Shown here: positions 12,401 to 24,146 of the stretch, one piece after another | How the letters are laid out: each line of letters opens with the position of its first letter | Numbering within the stretch: the first letter of the stretch is position 1 | Assembly (NCBI GenBank): GCA_963969365.1 | Contig: OZ017748.1 | Span: 3,965,001-4,029,000, forward strand | Length of the DNA stretch: 64,000 bases | Origin: Asterochloris sp. CNOR1 | Lineage: Eukaryota > Chlorophyta > Trebouxiophyceae > Trebouxiales > Trebouxiaceae | Reading direction: 5' to 3' | The notes under the pieces: model-generated | Databases searched by the model: none | What the model was told of the DNA's origin: nothing | The model's input: only the letters and a program-made list of their open reading frames with translations | Position numbers and translations under genes: made by a program

Positions 12401-15400
12401 TGCTGTGGCTGCAATGCATGCGGTGTAGTCACATGCCGTGACAGCATCCCTGCACACACACCCCCTCCCAAGGAACTTTCCTTTCCGGAGGAACAAGGCG
12501 CGCCCAGTCCAGCTTTTAAAGACAGAGGCCTTGATCTCCACGATCTCTGCAGTTTGCATGCAGCATCCTGGAGGGGCCACCAGCTTGTCATGTGCACCCA
12601 GCCCACCTCAGCATGCACAGGCCTGCACTGCTCCGCTGCGGCAGGCCCTGCTTCCCTATGCAGCTCAGGAGACGCAGACGTCTGCAGCCCAGGTGTTGGC
12701 TGCTGCTGCTGCTGCCGCTGATGCTGGGCTGCCAAGGGGTGTTGTGCAGCCTGCAGCTGCCTGCGCAGATCTGCCATGTCTGCCCGCATCTGCTGCAGGT
12801 TGTCCTCCTTGGCCATCAGGGTAGCCTGGGCCTCCTGCAACAGGGAGGAAATTCTGGTACTGGCTGAGTGAGCAGGAGAACAGATAGATGTTGGTAAGTT
12901 GCAACAACTAAACTGAGCGTGACAACACAGGCAGCATGCAGCTGCTGATGCAGGTCTGCCACGTAGCCCACCGCTGCAGCCTCCTGCAACAGGCAGACAA
13001 GTGCGTGGAACTTTCAGGCACCCTCTGTGGTGGACACTGAGGTGTACCAAGGAGACGCTTCATGGGCCCATGCGTTTTTGGGCCCCCCACTTTGCACAAT
13101 GCTCACGTGAAGGGCAGTGTCAGGCAGCTGAGGGATGCACTGCACGGTGGGCCCCGACCCAGTCTCCCAGTTGTGTACAACCTACGTTTACATGCATCCA
13201 TGGCAAGGCCCCTTTGTACAGGACTCACATTGAGGGCAGCGTTGGCTGTGTCGCGCTGCTGCACTAAGCGCTGCACAGTGGCCTCATTGTCGCTGGCCAG
13301 GGCGGCTGCCTGGGACTCCAGCGCTGCCTCTGCCTGCAGGGCTGCCTGGGCCAACTGCCGCTGCAGCTCCCTCTTCCGCTCCCCGCCGGCCACCAGCTGT
13401 TCCTGTAAGGAGTCAGCATGCAAGTCTTTTTAGTTTGCATTTAAGGGGTAGCTGCCCATTGCAGCCAACCATCCCGCTTCCCTGTAGCCCACCAGCCACG
13501 CCTGAAGAGGCACAGAATAGTGGTGCGCTACCACCACTCTTGCAGGGGAGCCCGGGCCAAATGCCATTGCAGCTCATACAGCAGCTCTCCTCAAGTCACT
13601 AGTTGCTCCTGCAGGGATACTGCTGCACGTCATAGATGTGCAGGTGCCAGTCAGCCAGCTGCCTATGGCTGGCTGTTTGTGCCCTCCCAGCAAAGCTCTG
13701 CTCATGGGTGACCACATGGCTGTCACCGCCCAGACTGCAGTGCAGAGAGCAGCTGCGCTGCCACAGCTGACGTGATTGGGAGTTTGCTGATTGCCAGCAG
13801 AGTCTCGTAGCTGACAGACATCAGCTTGTGCGTGCACCTTTCAGCTGGCAATGTCTCGCATTCACATTGATAGCCAGCAGGCAGCCAGATAGCGTTCTTG
13901 TTTCACCTTGTAGCTGACAATGTCTCGTCGTCGCTCATCCACAGTGGCCTTCAGGGCTGCCAGCTTGTCGCGCGCAGCTGCCAAGTCTGCCTCGCGTGCC
14001 CAGGCATCTTCACGGGCAGCACGCAGCTCGGAATTGTGCCGCCTGAACAAGCAGTGTAGTACAAGTCAGCCAGGCAACTTGTGGGGCATGGCAGTACCGT
14101 CTCCTCAGCTATGCAGCTCCAGAGTGTGCAGCCTGCAGAGGCATGAATTACAGCACGAGTTGGTCAGCCAAACGCGGGCAGGGCGGCTCCAAAATGTGCC
14201 ACCTGATGGGCATGAATCTCACCAAACATCGGTCAGCCCAGCTGCGGGCAGGGCAGCTCAGACTTGCGCGGCCTTGACGATTGCAGCACAAGTCAAGAGC
14301 TAAGTTGCAAGACAGGGCAGCCCAGCAATGGTCCCGTCGCCAATGCTCCGCATGAATTAGCACTGTGCTGCAGCTTGGGGATGTTGGTCAGGCAGATGAG
14401 TAGCAGGGCCATATTTGGGCTCTGGCAGGGCATCCAGAAAGATGGCAAGTCACTCGGCCACTGACAGCAACAGTCATTGCTGGAGCTAGGTCAAGTGACA
14501 CCCTGGAAACTGCACACCAATGCCTGCCCCTCGTGACGCCGCCCGGACAAAGCAAGATCCTTTCCCTTTCACCCCTACTCTGCCCCAAGGCGCAGCCAAG
14601 CAGATTGTACCACGACCGAAACATTATGAAATCCTCACCTCTCCAGGTCGGCCATGCTGGCAGAGGCGGCTGCCCGCTGGGAGTCCCTCTCAGCAGTCAG
14701 GCGTTCGATGCGCTCCTCGGCATCACGCGTTGCAGCTCTCAGCAGCAGGCGCATCTCCCCCAGCTCCTTCTGCATGCTGGTGCGCTGCTCTGCAGGGCGT
14801 GTGCTGGCAGTGTTGTTACATGTAGAGTGTGGATGTACTCAAGCATGCAGTCCCCCTGCCAACTCGCGCAGCATGGGCCAGACCTGCATCACATGGAGCA
14901 AATGACAAGGACTGCCCCATGTGGCACGCCATGGCAGCAAGCCAATGCACACCCCCCACAGCTCTGCCTGCATGTTGGTGCGCTGCATGCTGGGCGTTGC
15001 CCCCAGGTGAGTCGCTGGAGAGTCGCTCTGGGTAAGGCTGCAGCATGCACACCTCACAGTTCCTCTGCCTGCCCGCTGACGCGCTTTCTGCAAGTGTGGC
15101 CATCTGAGATGCACAGAGAGACAGTAGCAACATCCCACACCCCTCCGCCCCCACCTGCCCGCCTAATGACTCACCGCTGACAGCTGCCAGCCTGGCCCTG
15201 AGGGCAGAGACCTCCCCTTCATGCCTCTGCGCTGCCTGCTGCGCAGCGGCATCAGCCTCGGCCCTCTGATCCCCCAGCGCCCGCCGCAGGGCCTCCACAT
15301 CTGCCAGCATGTCACTCACGTTGGCAACGTGGTCCTGCTCGGCTGTGCGCTGGGCCTGCTGTAAGGCTGCCACCTCCTGCAGGGCAACACCCCAAATTGA

Positions 15401-18400
15401 GCAAAGTACTTCTAACATGCTTCCGCTTAGCTGAGGTGTGTGCCTGCTGAGGGCTGCCACGTTCTGCAGGGCAGAAGTGAGCGACAGGTTCTGTGTTGGG
15501 CAGCGCGCTTCTGGTCAGCAGAGCTGTGTGCCTGCTACGGGGCCATGCCTCCAGCAGGGAAGCAACTGGCATTGAGTATGGGCTTGCTGTCTGCCAGCAT
15601 GGCCTCCATTGTTGCAGTGTGATCCCGCTCAGCTGTGAAGTCAGCCTGCTGTAGAATTTAGGGTTACCACCACTTCCTGCATGGCAGAATCAGCGCATGT
15701 CCTGTCTCTTGGCTGTGTGCCTCTGCCTGCCAATTTAAATGCCTGCTGCAGGGTCGCCGCATGCTGCAGAGCAGCATTGGATACACCTGGACCTCTACGC
15801 TCGCTCACCGCATGCACAGCATCAGTGTTGTTCACAGTCCTGCAGGACCAACTCCTGCCAGGCAGAGCAGAGAATGCATTGGCATCTTGGCCCTGCTTAG
15901 TTCACAGGCTGTGCCTGCTGCTGGGCTAGCGTTTCGCATGGGCATGATGCTTCCAAGCCCTGACGTCTACACATTGGACTGGAGCAATGGCAACATCGCC
16001 CACTGCTGCTGCAGAGGTGCAGCCTCCTTCATCGAGCTCACTGCCTTGCCAAACATAATGGTGTCACACATATGACAGGGGCAGGCAGTCTGGAACAATG
16101 TGAGGAGTCACCTGCTGCAGCTGCCTGATCTGGGCTGCGCTGCTTCCCTGCAGCTTGTCTGCCTCTGCTGCCAGAGCTTTCAGCTGCCGCTGCAGCTCCT
16201 GAGCCTCTGCTGCAGCCGCCTGCAGCACAGCAGCGAGAGTGCATTTGATGCCGCAAGTACACCCAGCGCACAGCTGCAGGACAGAAAGGCCCTCAGGGCA
16301 CTATCCTGGTCGCCACAGGTGTCCTCACGGCTGGACACGCGGTGGCCAGCCGCTCACGGACATGGCTTCAGTCAATGCATGGCCCAGGCATCTGGCAGGC
16401 CTGCAGACACTAGACGCTTGTGCCTAAGCCTAAAGCTAGGACCCCTCAAGTTTTATTCACCTTAGCAGCTTCTGCCGCCTGCCGCTCCCCGGCATGAGCA
16501 GCAGCTGCCTCCTGCTCACGCTCCTTGGCAGTCCTGTCCGCCATGTCAGCACGCTCAGCAGCGGCCTGCAGCTGCGCATTTGCATCGACCTCCACCATGC
16601 GCAACTGCTCCTCGTAGAGGGCTGTGAGCTCACGCCACTGCTTTTGGAGGGCAGCCTCCGCCTCACTGGCACGCCTCTGCAGCCAGCGGTGCCTCAGCTC
16701 AGTCACGCTGCCTGACAGGGCATCGCAGCAGCTAGATTGCTCCCTATAGGGCTGTGAAGCAATTTGCATTCCACGCCTGGCATGGTGATGGCTCAGCTCT
16801 CAGTGTGCAGCTGCTGCCCGTCCCTGTCGCTGTTTGAGCCAAGACACTCCCTGAGGCTGCAACTCCTGGAGTGCCCTCATGTCCCAGCGCGCTGCCATCC
16901 CTTTCTGACCTGCAGCTGGCGCTCTGTTGCAGCACAGGTCTCCTTCAGCCGCAGAAGGGCTTCCTCCCCGGCCAGGTGGGCCTCAGCCAGAGCACGCTCC
17001 AGCTGCCCCGCCTGCGCCTCTGCTGCAGCCTGCTGCTCACGGCCATGCTCTCGCATCACTTTCATGTCTGCACCACAGCAGGGAGCAGTATCAAGGAAGG
17101 GTGCTTTCATGATTGGCCACAGCATCGGTGGCTTGCAGCCCGTCAGAGACCAGGGGGCTCAAGCATCTGATGCTCCTCTTATGCGGCCTGCTGCTCACAG
17201 CCATGCTCTCAGATCACTTCTCGTCTGCACCACAACAGCGAGCACTGCACACGCTGGGCCTCTGCCACAGCATCCAAGGTTTGCTGGACTGTGAGGCTTG
17301 GAGGATTTGACCATCTGCTGCCTGTTGAAGAGGACCCCATCCCACTGCGTTAGTTGCAAAACAAGTACATTGCCTGATGTAGGTCACACCACCTTCCCAC
17401 TCGCACCTGACTCGGCTTGTGCCACAGCCAAGCAGTTTGTGGGAGATGAGCCCCTACTGCTGAAGTGAGCCTTGCTGGGGTCATACAGGATGCCTAGGCC
17501 ACCTTTGCAGGGCCACATGCTGTGGCGCTTGTGACTTTACTCCAGTCTGGGGACTAGTGTACATCCTGCTGCGGCAGCTCTGTGTGCAGCTCACTGAGTT
17601 GTAACCTGTCGCACTTATGTCAGTGCCACACGTCACTCAGCCTGCTCAGTTGTTTGATGGTAGAAGCAGCTGCACTTTCGTATTGCACAAGCAAAGCATC
17701 TCACCTGATTCGGCCTGTGCCATGGCCAGACGCATGTCAGAGATGAGCCCATCCCGCTGCGCCAGCTCTGCCCGCAGCTCGCTGAACTGGGCATCATAAC
17801 GCTGCAGCTCAGCATCGCGCCCATCTAGCAGCTGCAGGTTGTACTCAAAGTCGCGGTGCAGGAGCAGGAGCTGCAGGGCAGCAGGACAGCACCTGTCAGT
17901 GGTACTGTCCATGTTGCTGTTGGATTGCTTTAGCAGATCAGCAGCTGCAAAGTGCTAAAGTTGTGGTGCGCGAGCAGGAGCTGCCAGGGGGCAGCAGCAT
18001 GCTGAATAAAGAGTATGTCTGGGAAGCTGGCCTCCATTTCAGAGTGGACTTGCTGAAGCAGTAGCAGCAGCCGTCTGTGGAATCACACCGCTTGTCTGTG
18101 ATTTGGAACGACATCTGGTCTGAACTTTGCAGAGGTTCTGGCAGCACTGGTAAGGCTGCCTCAGAAATCGACAGCCAGGCTGCAGGCTGACATTCATCGC
18201 TGTAATCCAAAAGAAACCAACAATGGTCCAGCTGCAGCGGGTGCACCTTTGAGTTGGCTGCCTCCAGCTCCTGCTCCTTCTCCGCCACCTGCAGCATGCA
18301 AACTGCAGCTTGTCATTGTCTGGCAAACGCACACACCAAACTCCACCATGGAATTGCTGGCAATGCAGACAAAGTCACCTTGGCCTGGAGATCCCTCAGA

Positions 18401-18462
18401 GACCGCTCCCTGAGCTGAGCAAGCTCCTTCTCCTTCTGCAGTAGCAACTCTGAGGAGCTCAT
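9485..18462 (-). CDS. CCDC57: CCDC57-like coiled-coil protein
   Basis: Sixteen exons join in phase to 948 codons: 18379-18462, 18247-18288, 17705-17870, 16910-17067, 16461-16676, 16112-16219, 15175-15376, 14639-14789, 13907-14042, 13229-13402, 12607-12834, 11387-11491, 10313-11107, 9947-10016, 9663-9769, 9485-9589. It starts MSSSELLLQKEKELAQLR. Residues about 47-75 read RDFEYNLQLLDGRDAELQ followed by RYDAQFSEL, matching the signature block near the N-terminus of animal CCDC57, a centrosome and cilium-associated coiled-coil protein of similar length. The rest is almost wholly heptad-like Glu/Gln/Ala/Leu coiled coil (for example KARLQALQQRQ at the end), with a Gln-rich part in the long exon. 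The tail reads VRNYNTKDDAAAQ. Exon joins are firm in the first 11 exons and less so in the exons at 11387 and 9663. Shares a divergent 400-base promoter region with elongin-B. Other coiled-coil families cannot be excluded without a search. Confidence 0.82.
13540..13625 (-). repeat. Ghost copy of a coiled-coil exon acceptor side
   Basis: On the plus strand GGGCCAAATGCCATTGCAGCTC...CTCCTGCAGGGATAC mirrors 13349-13410, the start of the exon 13229-13402 with its acceptor. About 200 bases away, no open family frame. Confidence 0.5.
14043..14300 (-). repeat. Tandem decayed copies of a coiled-coil exon start
   Basis: Three successive stretches at about 14090-14165, 14166-14232 and 14233-14300 repeat the region 14015-14070 (GGGCAGCACGCAGCTC, then GTGCCGCCTGAACAAGC, then AGTCAGCCAG), which is the 5' end of exon 13907-14042 plus its acceptor. 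Period about 65-75 bases; identity roughly two thirds by eye. Confidence 0.6.
15377..15800 (-). repeat. Four acceptor copies upstream of a coiled-coil exon
   Basis: Inverted CTGCAG/CTGCAT acceptors with similar flanks (GGCTGCCACCTC, GGCTGCCACGTT, TACCACCACTTC, GTCGCCGCATG) lie at about 15377 (real), 15464, 15677 and 15764, spacings 87, 213 and 87. The interior of the exon is also echoed at 15590-15650 (GTGATCCCGCTCAGCTGTG against GTGGTCCTGCTCGGCTGTG). Confidence 0.65.
17028..17250 (-). repeat. Duplicate of coiled-coil exon start
   Basis: 17186-17250 (GGCCTGCTGCTCACAGCCATG, then CTCAGATCACTTCTCGTCTG) repeats 17028-17092, which holds the 5' end of exon 16910-17067 with its acceptor. Spacing about 158 bases. 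Confidence 0.7.
17325..17990 (-). repeat. One coiled-coil exon with ghosts of both its ends
   Basis: Exon 17705-17870 is flanked by a ghost of its 3' end and donor at 17405-17450 (CACCTGACTCGGCTTGTGCC against CACCTGATTCGGCCTGTGCC) and by a ghost of its 5' end at about 17935-17990 (GTGGTGCGCGAGCAGGAGCT against GTCGCGGTGCAGGAGCAGGAGCT region). Confidence 0.7.
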
Positions 18463-18862
18463 CTTTGTCGCTCAAGCTGATTAGGCTAACCGCATCTCCC
18501 AGCAGCATTCAAGACGGTAGGATAACAGCAAAAGTCATCAGGCCCTGAGAGATGACATGCGAGTTGACCATGAAAGTTGTTGACCTCAAGCGACCTGAAG
18601 CCTTTCAGCAGCAGCCTGCTTGCCAGCCTACTTGACGCAGATTCAAAGAGCATTTGGGTGATCACCAAGGTGTTCACCAACGTAGACGTGCAGGCGATCT
18701 GTCCTCTCCAGACAACCTGTCCTGGTAGCTGGCAGCGGTGCCACTGCAGATTTGACTTTACAGAACGACATGGTGAGTGCAGCTCTGCATCATTGAGAAT
18801 ACAAGTAGTGGTTACCTCAGCCTTGAGTATCCTCTACGACACATCTGCCTGGCATGCAGTCG
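18463..18862. promoter_or_regulatory. Divergent promoter region, CCDC57-like and elongin-B
   Basis: The 400 bases between two outward-facing start codons must hold both promoters. I see no clear TATA box. It contains no convincing exon. Confidence 0.45.
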
Positions 18863-19515
18863 ATGTATGTACGCATCAAGCGCAAGAAGGTGACAGTTTT
18901 TGTGCATGTGGAGCCAACATGGACAGTGCTGGAAATAAGGCAGAAAGTGCAGGAGCTTTTGCAGCAGGTGCGCTCCAGTAGAGATGGGCAGTGCGTGGCC
19001 CTGGCTTAGCTGACATCATAGGTTATGGTGGCCTGCCTGAACTATGCTGCATCCCTATCTGTACTCTTCCAGCAGCTGTTCTGGCCAAAGTAGCGCTGGG
19101 CAGCAAAGCATCCCTGGTTGGCAACTGTGCCCTGTCTCTGCAGCCCCTCGAGTCGCAGCGCTTGTACAAAGACGGCACACTGCTGGAAGATGCTAGAAAG
19201 CTAGCAGACCTCAAGATTGAGAATGATGACGTCTTGGCGCTTACATTCAATGTTGGTGGGTCTTGATGTTGCAGTCTGCAGCCTCTCCTGCGCAAGGGGC
19301 ACCTGCAAAGCTGAGCCTATGCCCAGGGTATGATACGCGGCCTGTCACAGCTATACTGCGCCATGCAGAATCTGGGAGCTGCCAAGCACTGATGACTGTC
19401 ACATTGGTTGGTGCCCTCATTATTGCTGTCTCGTCATTCCACCCTGACTGCACGCTTTGCTGGTACAGATGGCAATTGGGAGCCTATTGACATTACGCCA
19501 TTGCAAGCAGATTAG
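18863..19515 (+). CDS. ELOB: Elongin-B (ubiquitin-like transcription/E3 adaptor subunit)
   Basis: Three exons in phase: 18863-18967, 19144-19255, 19469-19515, giving 87 residues. Begins MYVRIKRKKVTVFVHVEP, then TVLEIRQKVQELL; exon 2 reads PLESQRLYKDGTLLED...LADLKIENDDVLALTFNV and exon 3 ends DGNWEPIDITPLQAD. This matches the ubiquitin-like fold of elongin-B, including the QRLYKD box after the first helix. Known: elongin-B pairs with elongin-C in cullin ubiquitin ligases and in the elongin transcription complex. It is shorter than the animal protein (about 118 residues). The tiny third exon is supported by phase, acceptor and the family-like acidic end; without it the frame would stop at 19266. 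Ends 110 bases from the convergent SEC22 gene. Confidence 0.9.
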
Positions 19516-19625
19516 AGGATTGACTTAGCACAATGAAATCAGTCACTGGGCATATGTTCTACTGAGCAGAGGGAATGGGGGAATTGCAGCTGAAACTGAC
19601 CAAAACTGACAGAGGACTTTGAACC

Positions 19626-21625
19626 TCATGTGTAAAGCCACCGCCTTATCAAGAACACAAATAGGAGAATTGCAATCACCACTGCCACAGGCATGTACTT
19701 GCGTATGAGAGCCTGCAAGCAGAAACAGCATCCTCTCAGAGTGGCAGGCATGGGAGCAGGCAGCTACACTATGACCGGCAATCCGACTGACACCAGTACA
19801 GCAAGCATTGCTATGCATTTTCGTCTGGCCATCCCACCTCACACAGCATTGGGCCATGCATCACTGCTAATGCATTCCTGCTGATGTAGCACTCAGGGAA
19901 CAGTGCCAATACAAGCAACCTAGCTACAGGCCATACTGCCCAGCATCTGTGCTGAGCTGAGCACATGCACGCCCTTGCTGACTTGTCTGTGCAGGTCCTT
20001 TGCTGCTGACGCGTAGCGTTTTGATTCTGACGACAGCGTGTTGCTCATCTCGCTCATCTCTGCAGGTCAGGGCTGGCAACTGGCAGTGGCACATAGTCTG
20101 TGCGGCAGCTGCATGCATGTGGCTGCTTTCCCTGGAGCAATTGGGCACCCTGGAGGCAGGCACCTTCCCAGCCAAGCAGTGCAACTAGCACCAGCATGTG
20201 CAGGCCGCTTCAAGTAATGTACACTGGAGGTGACCCAACAGTGGTTGCAAGCCACAGGAAGCACTGTCAATGTGTGCCAATGAGCCCTCCTGACAGCTCC
20301 AGGGTTTCCCTGGGCCAAGCAGTGCTATGCAGCGCGCCCAGCTCCACAGGCAGGTCCCTTGAACTCACTGTCTAATCGCTCCCCATGGCCCAGCACCTCC
20401 TGAATGTTTTTGGTCATGATGCTGTGGACCTGTGAGATGTCCTCTGTCAGCTTGTTGATGTTTCGCTGTGTGCGTGTGTCTACATAGAGTTTCTTGGTTT
20501 TCTGTATGAAGGTGTCTGCGGCGGCACAAGACACCAAGCTCATGACCATGGGGCATACTGAAGTCTGCGCACCAACCATCCGACAGGGGTAAAGGATGTG
20601 CAGCTGGCTACCGCAACCTCCCGGACACAATGTACCGGTGCCAGCAGGCAGGCATGAGGGCAAGGCTTCTCACAAGCAAGCCTGTTGTGCAGGTGGAGCA
20701 CCCGCCTAGTGCTGCTTGCTAGCTGCTGCCCAATACGGTACAGGTGTCCCCCCTGCAGGAAGCTGAGCTACGCCCCTGTCAGCTGAGATACAGAGCCGGC
20801 TTTGTGGGCTACAGCCAGCAGCCCGCCTGCTTGTCAGCATGGCCCAAATAAGCAGACGGGCCATGGACAGGCTCTGGGGTCTGGCCATGCACAGGCTTCA
20901 GGTTGCAGGAACCCAGCATCTGGCTGCTCACCAAATTTGATGAAGGCATAGGGTCGTGCTGCAGTGTCTATCTGACGCCCATACAGGCGGCTGAACTCGC
21001 TCTGCAGCTCCTCCAAGTACTGAAAGGCCAGCCTCTTGGGATAGCTCTTCTCTGCAAGGGTCAGGTAGCAAACTCCCCTGCGAAGAAAGGACTCTCTGTG
21101 AACCTGTTTCTGGCTGACCAGTCATGCTACACAGTGGTTCACTGCCATTGGAGATGGCTCTTCCATGGCAGAATCAGCATAGATTGAGTGCATGCACCAT
21201 CACGCTTGAGCAGGCTGGGCAACATGATTCATGTGTCAGGCTGCCTGCTGCAACAAAATGCGGACCATGCAATGCAGTGACCCGGTGCCATTCAACAACT
21301 GTTCAGTCACTTGCCCGTCTATAAGGTAGTGGAAGGTGAATGGTCCAGATTCCAGGGACGCCCTGCTGGCAGGGGCTCCTGTTGCTGCCATTTTCTTGAA
21401 GAGTTGCTGCAGGGCATGATGGGGGCAGCCTGCCTGCTGTGCTGTGACAGTGCATGTTTCTGTGAGGCTACACTGGATGCTGTTCAATAAACCTGCACTC
21501 AACACAAGGAGCCTCACCTTTGCCTGGTGCTTGAATGGCTCCAGATCATGGTCCTTGTCATTGTCTAGGCCCTCTGCCAATGGGAGGCCATCTTCTCGCC
21601 TAGCTATGAGGGTCAGCCGGACCAT
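19626..21625 (-). CDS. SEC22: SEC22 R-SNARE, ER-Golgi vesicle trafficking
   Basis: Six exons in phase: 21518-21625, 21315-21406, 20932-21077, 20369-20515, 19983-20059, 19626-19712, giving 218 residues, the usual SEC22 length. N-terminal longin domain: MVRLTLIARREDGLPLAEGL, SGPFTFHYLIDGGVCYLTL, YLEELQSEFSRLYG, ARPYAFIKF. SNARE motif: DTRTQRNINKLTEDISQVHS to EVLGHGERLDKMSEM with the central Arg expected of an R-SNARE. C-terminal membrane anchor: YMPVAVVIAILLFVFLIRRW. Known: mediates fusion of ER- and Golgi-derived vesicles. Intron 2 uses a GC donor (GACGG|GCAAGT). Divergent from the small gene at 21923. Confidence 0.96.
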
Positions 21626-21922
21626 CTGATGTCAACAGGCCGGTTGCTGCCCAGTCCTGCAAACACCTGGCAAGCTCCTGATAGTCTTGAGCTTTTATCA
21701 GACCAGATCAGGAGCTGCTCGTCCCCGTTTGCACCACTCAGCTTCAGATGCGTAAACTGTGTCTTCTTTTCGACTTGCCTTCTTGTTCTTTCAACGTGAC
21801 GTTGGCTTGAATTGGCGGACTCTTACCAGCAGCGGTTGACAGCAGTTGACAGAGGGAGTACCCATCTAACTGTCGGCACCCACTCCGCAAGACTTGCCTT
21901 TGCCAATCACACTGCCATCAGC

Positions 21923-23570
21923 ATGTCTTCAGCAACTGCCTCCAAGCCGATGGACATGCCTCAGGTGAGCCCTGTGCAGCATACCTGTATGCTGCATGGA
22001 CGCTTGCCGGCCAACCGCTGTCGCTCTTCATCAGCCCAACGGCTGCTCCGATGTTGCCCTCATGTTGCCCCTGGTACTGCTCCGGAATCCTAAGTCCAGC
22101 TGATGCCAATCTGGATGTGATGTGGCTGACCCATACCCCGTCCAGCCAGCTCAGCAGCATCCAAAATCACATGGCGGCCTGCTGCAGGGCGCTGACAGCA
22201 CCGCGGTGTACCAGGGCTACTACTCCAAGGGCAGCTCTGGCTCCAGCGACAATCTGAAGGAGGCAGCTGGCCTGGAACGCCGCTCAAGTTCAAGTCGTGA
22301 GTGTCTTTGCCTTCCTTCAGTGGCCATCTGTGGTATCCACGCAGCTGCAGCACATGACAACAGCAGGGCCTGCATACGCGTAAGTCAAATGGCGGCAGTA
22401 CAAGTTGTCATGGGCCCTGAGGCCATAGTTGCCACGGGTTTGCTTAACACAAAGTGCAGGGGCAGCCCTTTGAACAAACATTGTTCCCTGGTGATCTGGC
22501 AATAGCAGTCAGCAGAATTGGCGGGCCCTTGCTGACTTCACCCTGCCTTCCAGGTGATACATTCTGCTGGGGCCAAAGGCTATTTGCAATGCTGCTGCAG
22601 GCTCCTGCTGCTATGTCAACAGGCAGGGCTTAGCAGACTAGATGTGGCTGTCTCTGATTCAAACTGCTGCAGGTACAGCTGCAGATTGGCAGGCAAGCAT
22701 GGGCTACATCCCCCCAGCAGTCTTGCCAGCCTGTTGCTTGGAGTCCCCACAGGATCAAGACCTCTTCCCCTGAGCTGCTGCAGAGTCCCTGTGCATGGGC
22801 AATCTGGGAGGCTACAACAGCCACAGGCTCGCTTGTCACAGCACGCCGTGGCTTCCACCTTTCTGCTGCACTGCAGGGATGCGTCGCCAGGGCAAGCTGG
22901 CAGAGCGCGTGCATGGCTCTTTCAGCATCTGCATACCCCCACATACCTACATGCCCCTCAAACATGTATGCTCTCAATTTAGATCTGGACCATTCTCTTC
23001 AGGCGTCATGCGCCACAGCACGCTGGCAGACTACACTGGGGCTTTCATCACCACAACACTTTTCTGGCGTTGGCTGTGAAGGACAGCCACACCTGCACTC
23101 AGACACCCTCAACCACCAGTGACACTGCTGTGTGCAGACAGCAAGCCATCGTCCAACATGCTTGTTCCAAGCGGCAGGCTATCGGCACCTCAGGCTGGCA
23201 GGCAGCAGCTCTCACACGACACGTGACAGTGCACTGGGGCTCAGCTGCCGGAAGGCTTGTTCATGTCGCAGGTTCTCTTCTGCCATGGACATTAGGTCAG
23301 GCGTCTTTTCAGGCCTGCTACCTCAAAGGTCCGTCCAACTGCTGTGCAGGCTCTTTGTATCATGGCAAGCTGGCTGACCACGAGATCGAGACAGAGCTGG
23401 AGGCTGGCACCGATGCCATGCCCCTGCCCTCAACCAGCCCCGAGTCTAACGGGCCTCAGAAGTATGAGGGAGCCTACAAGGGTCCCTCCAAGCGGAACTC
23501 CTTCACCAGCCACTGCGCCACAGAGGCCGGCGCCCCGATGCAGTATCGCGGCAGGCTGAGCAGCTACTGA
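21923..23570 (+). CDS. Small disordered protein of unknown function
   Basis: Three exons join in phase: 21923-21964, 22188-22296, 23350-23570, giving 123 residues. The protein starts MSSATASKPMDMPQ, continues ADSTAVYQGYYSKGSSGSS, then LADHEIETELEAGTD, and ends APMQYRGRLSSY. It is rich in Ser, Gly and Glu with no membrane segment or recognised domain. The second intron holds two ghosts of the third exon's start, at 22877 and 23003, each still reading a GKLA-like peptide. I chose the third copy because only it runs to a stop with a clean frame and because phase 1 fits. An alternative that uses 22877 as an exon has no matching donor. Confidence 0.6.
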
Positions 23571-24146
23571 TCCTTCCGGCAGCTTTCTGGCCAGGCTGCC
23601 TTTCAGCAGGCATGAGAGCCAACAACTACTGCAGCAGTACCTGTGAACAAGGCTGTACTCTTGTCTTTTTCTGCACCCAAATTGTGCAGTGCAGTGTGGC
23701 ACGCCCCAAGGCTCCTGCCCGCTATCGGCAGCAGTCGTGCATTTTGAGCAGCGTGGCTGAACGCCTCTCTAGCAGCTTTGCATCATCTGACTACACCCTG
23801 CAAGCACAAACTCAGTTGCATTCCCCGTTGCAGCCAGCCCTTCTTCATGTCGTGGCCCTCGTCGCAGTGTGGCCCTTCACTGGTCCTCCTTGCTCAAAGA
23901 CTGCACTTTGCCATTGTCTCGGAACCCTTCCATGCATTACGCATCCCTAAGTGTACTCATGTGCTAGTGCATGCATGTACTGCCGCCACAATCTTAGCCT
24001 GTAAAGATGTTCACGCTTACTGTGACCAGCAGCAGCTGGTGACACATGTCTGATAGGCTGGAACACTAAGTCTTTGGGGGAGGACAGCAAGTCACATCAA
24101 GGCTTTGAGCAGAATGCTGGCCCAACTTCAATGTTATGAGTCCATG
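23571..24146. other. Convergent intergenic gap
   Basis: Between two stop codons facing each other. I see no exon with flanking splice sites, no repeat array and no RNA gene here; it should hold the two 3' untranslated regions. Confidence 0.4.
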
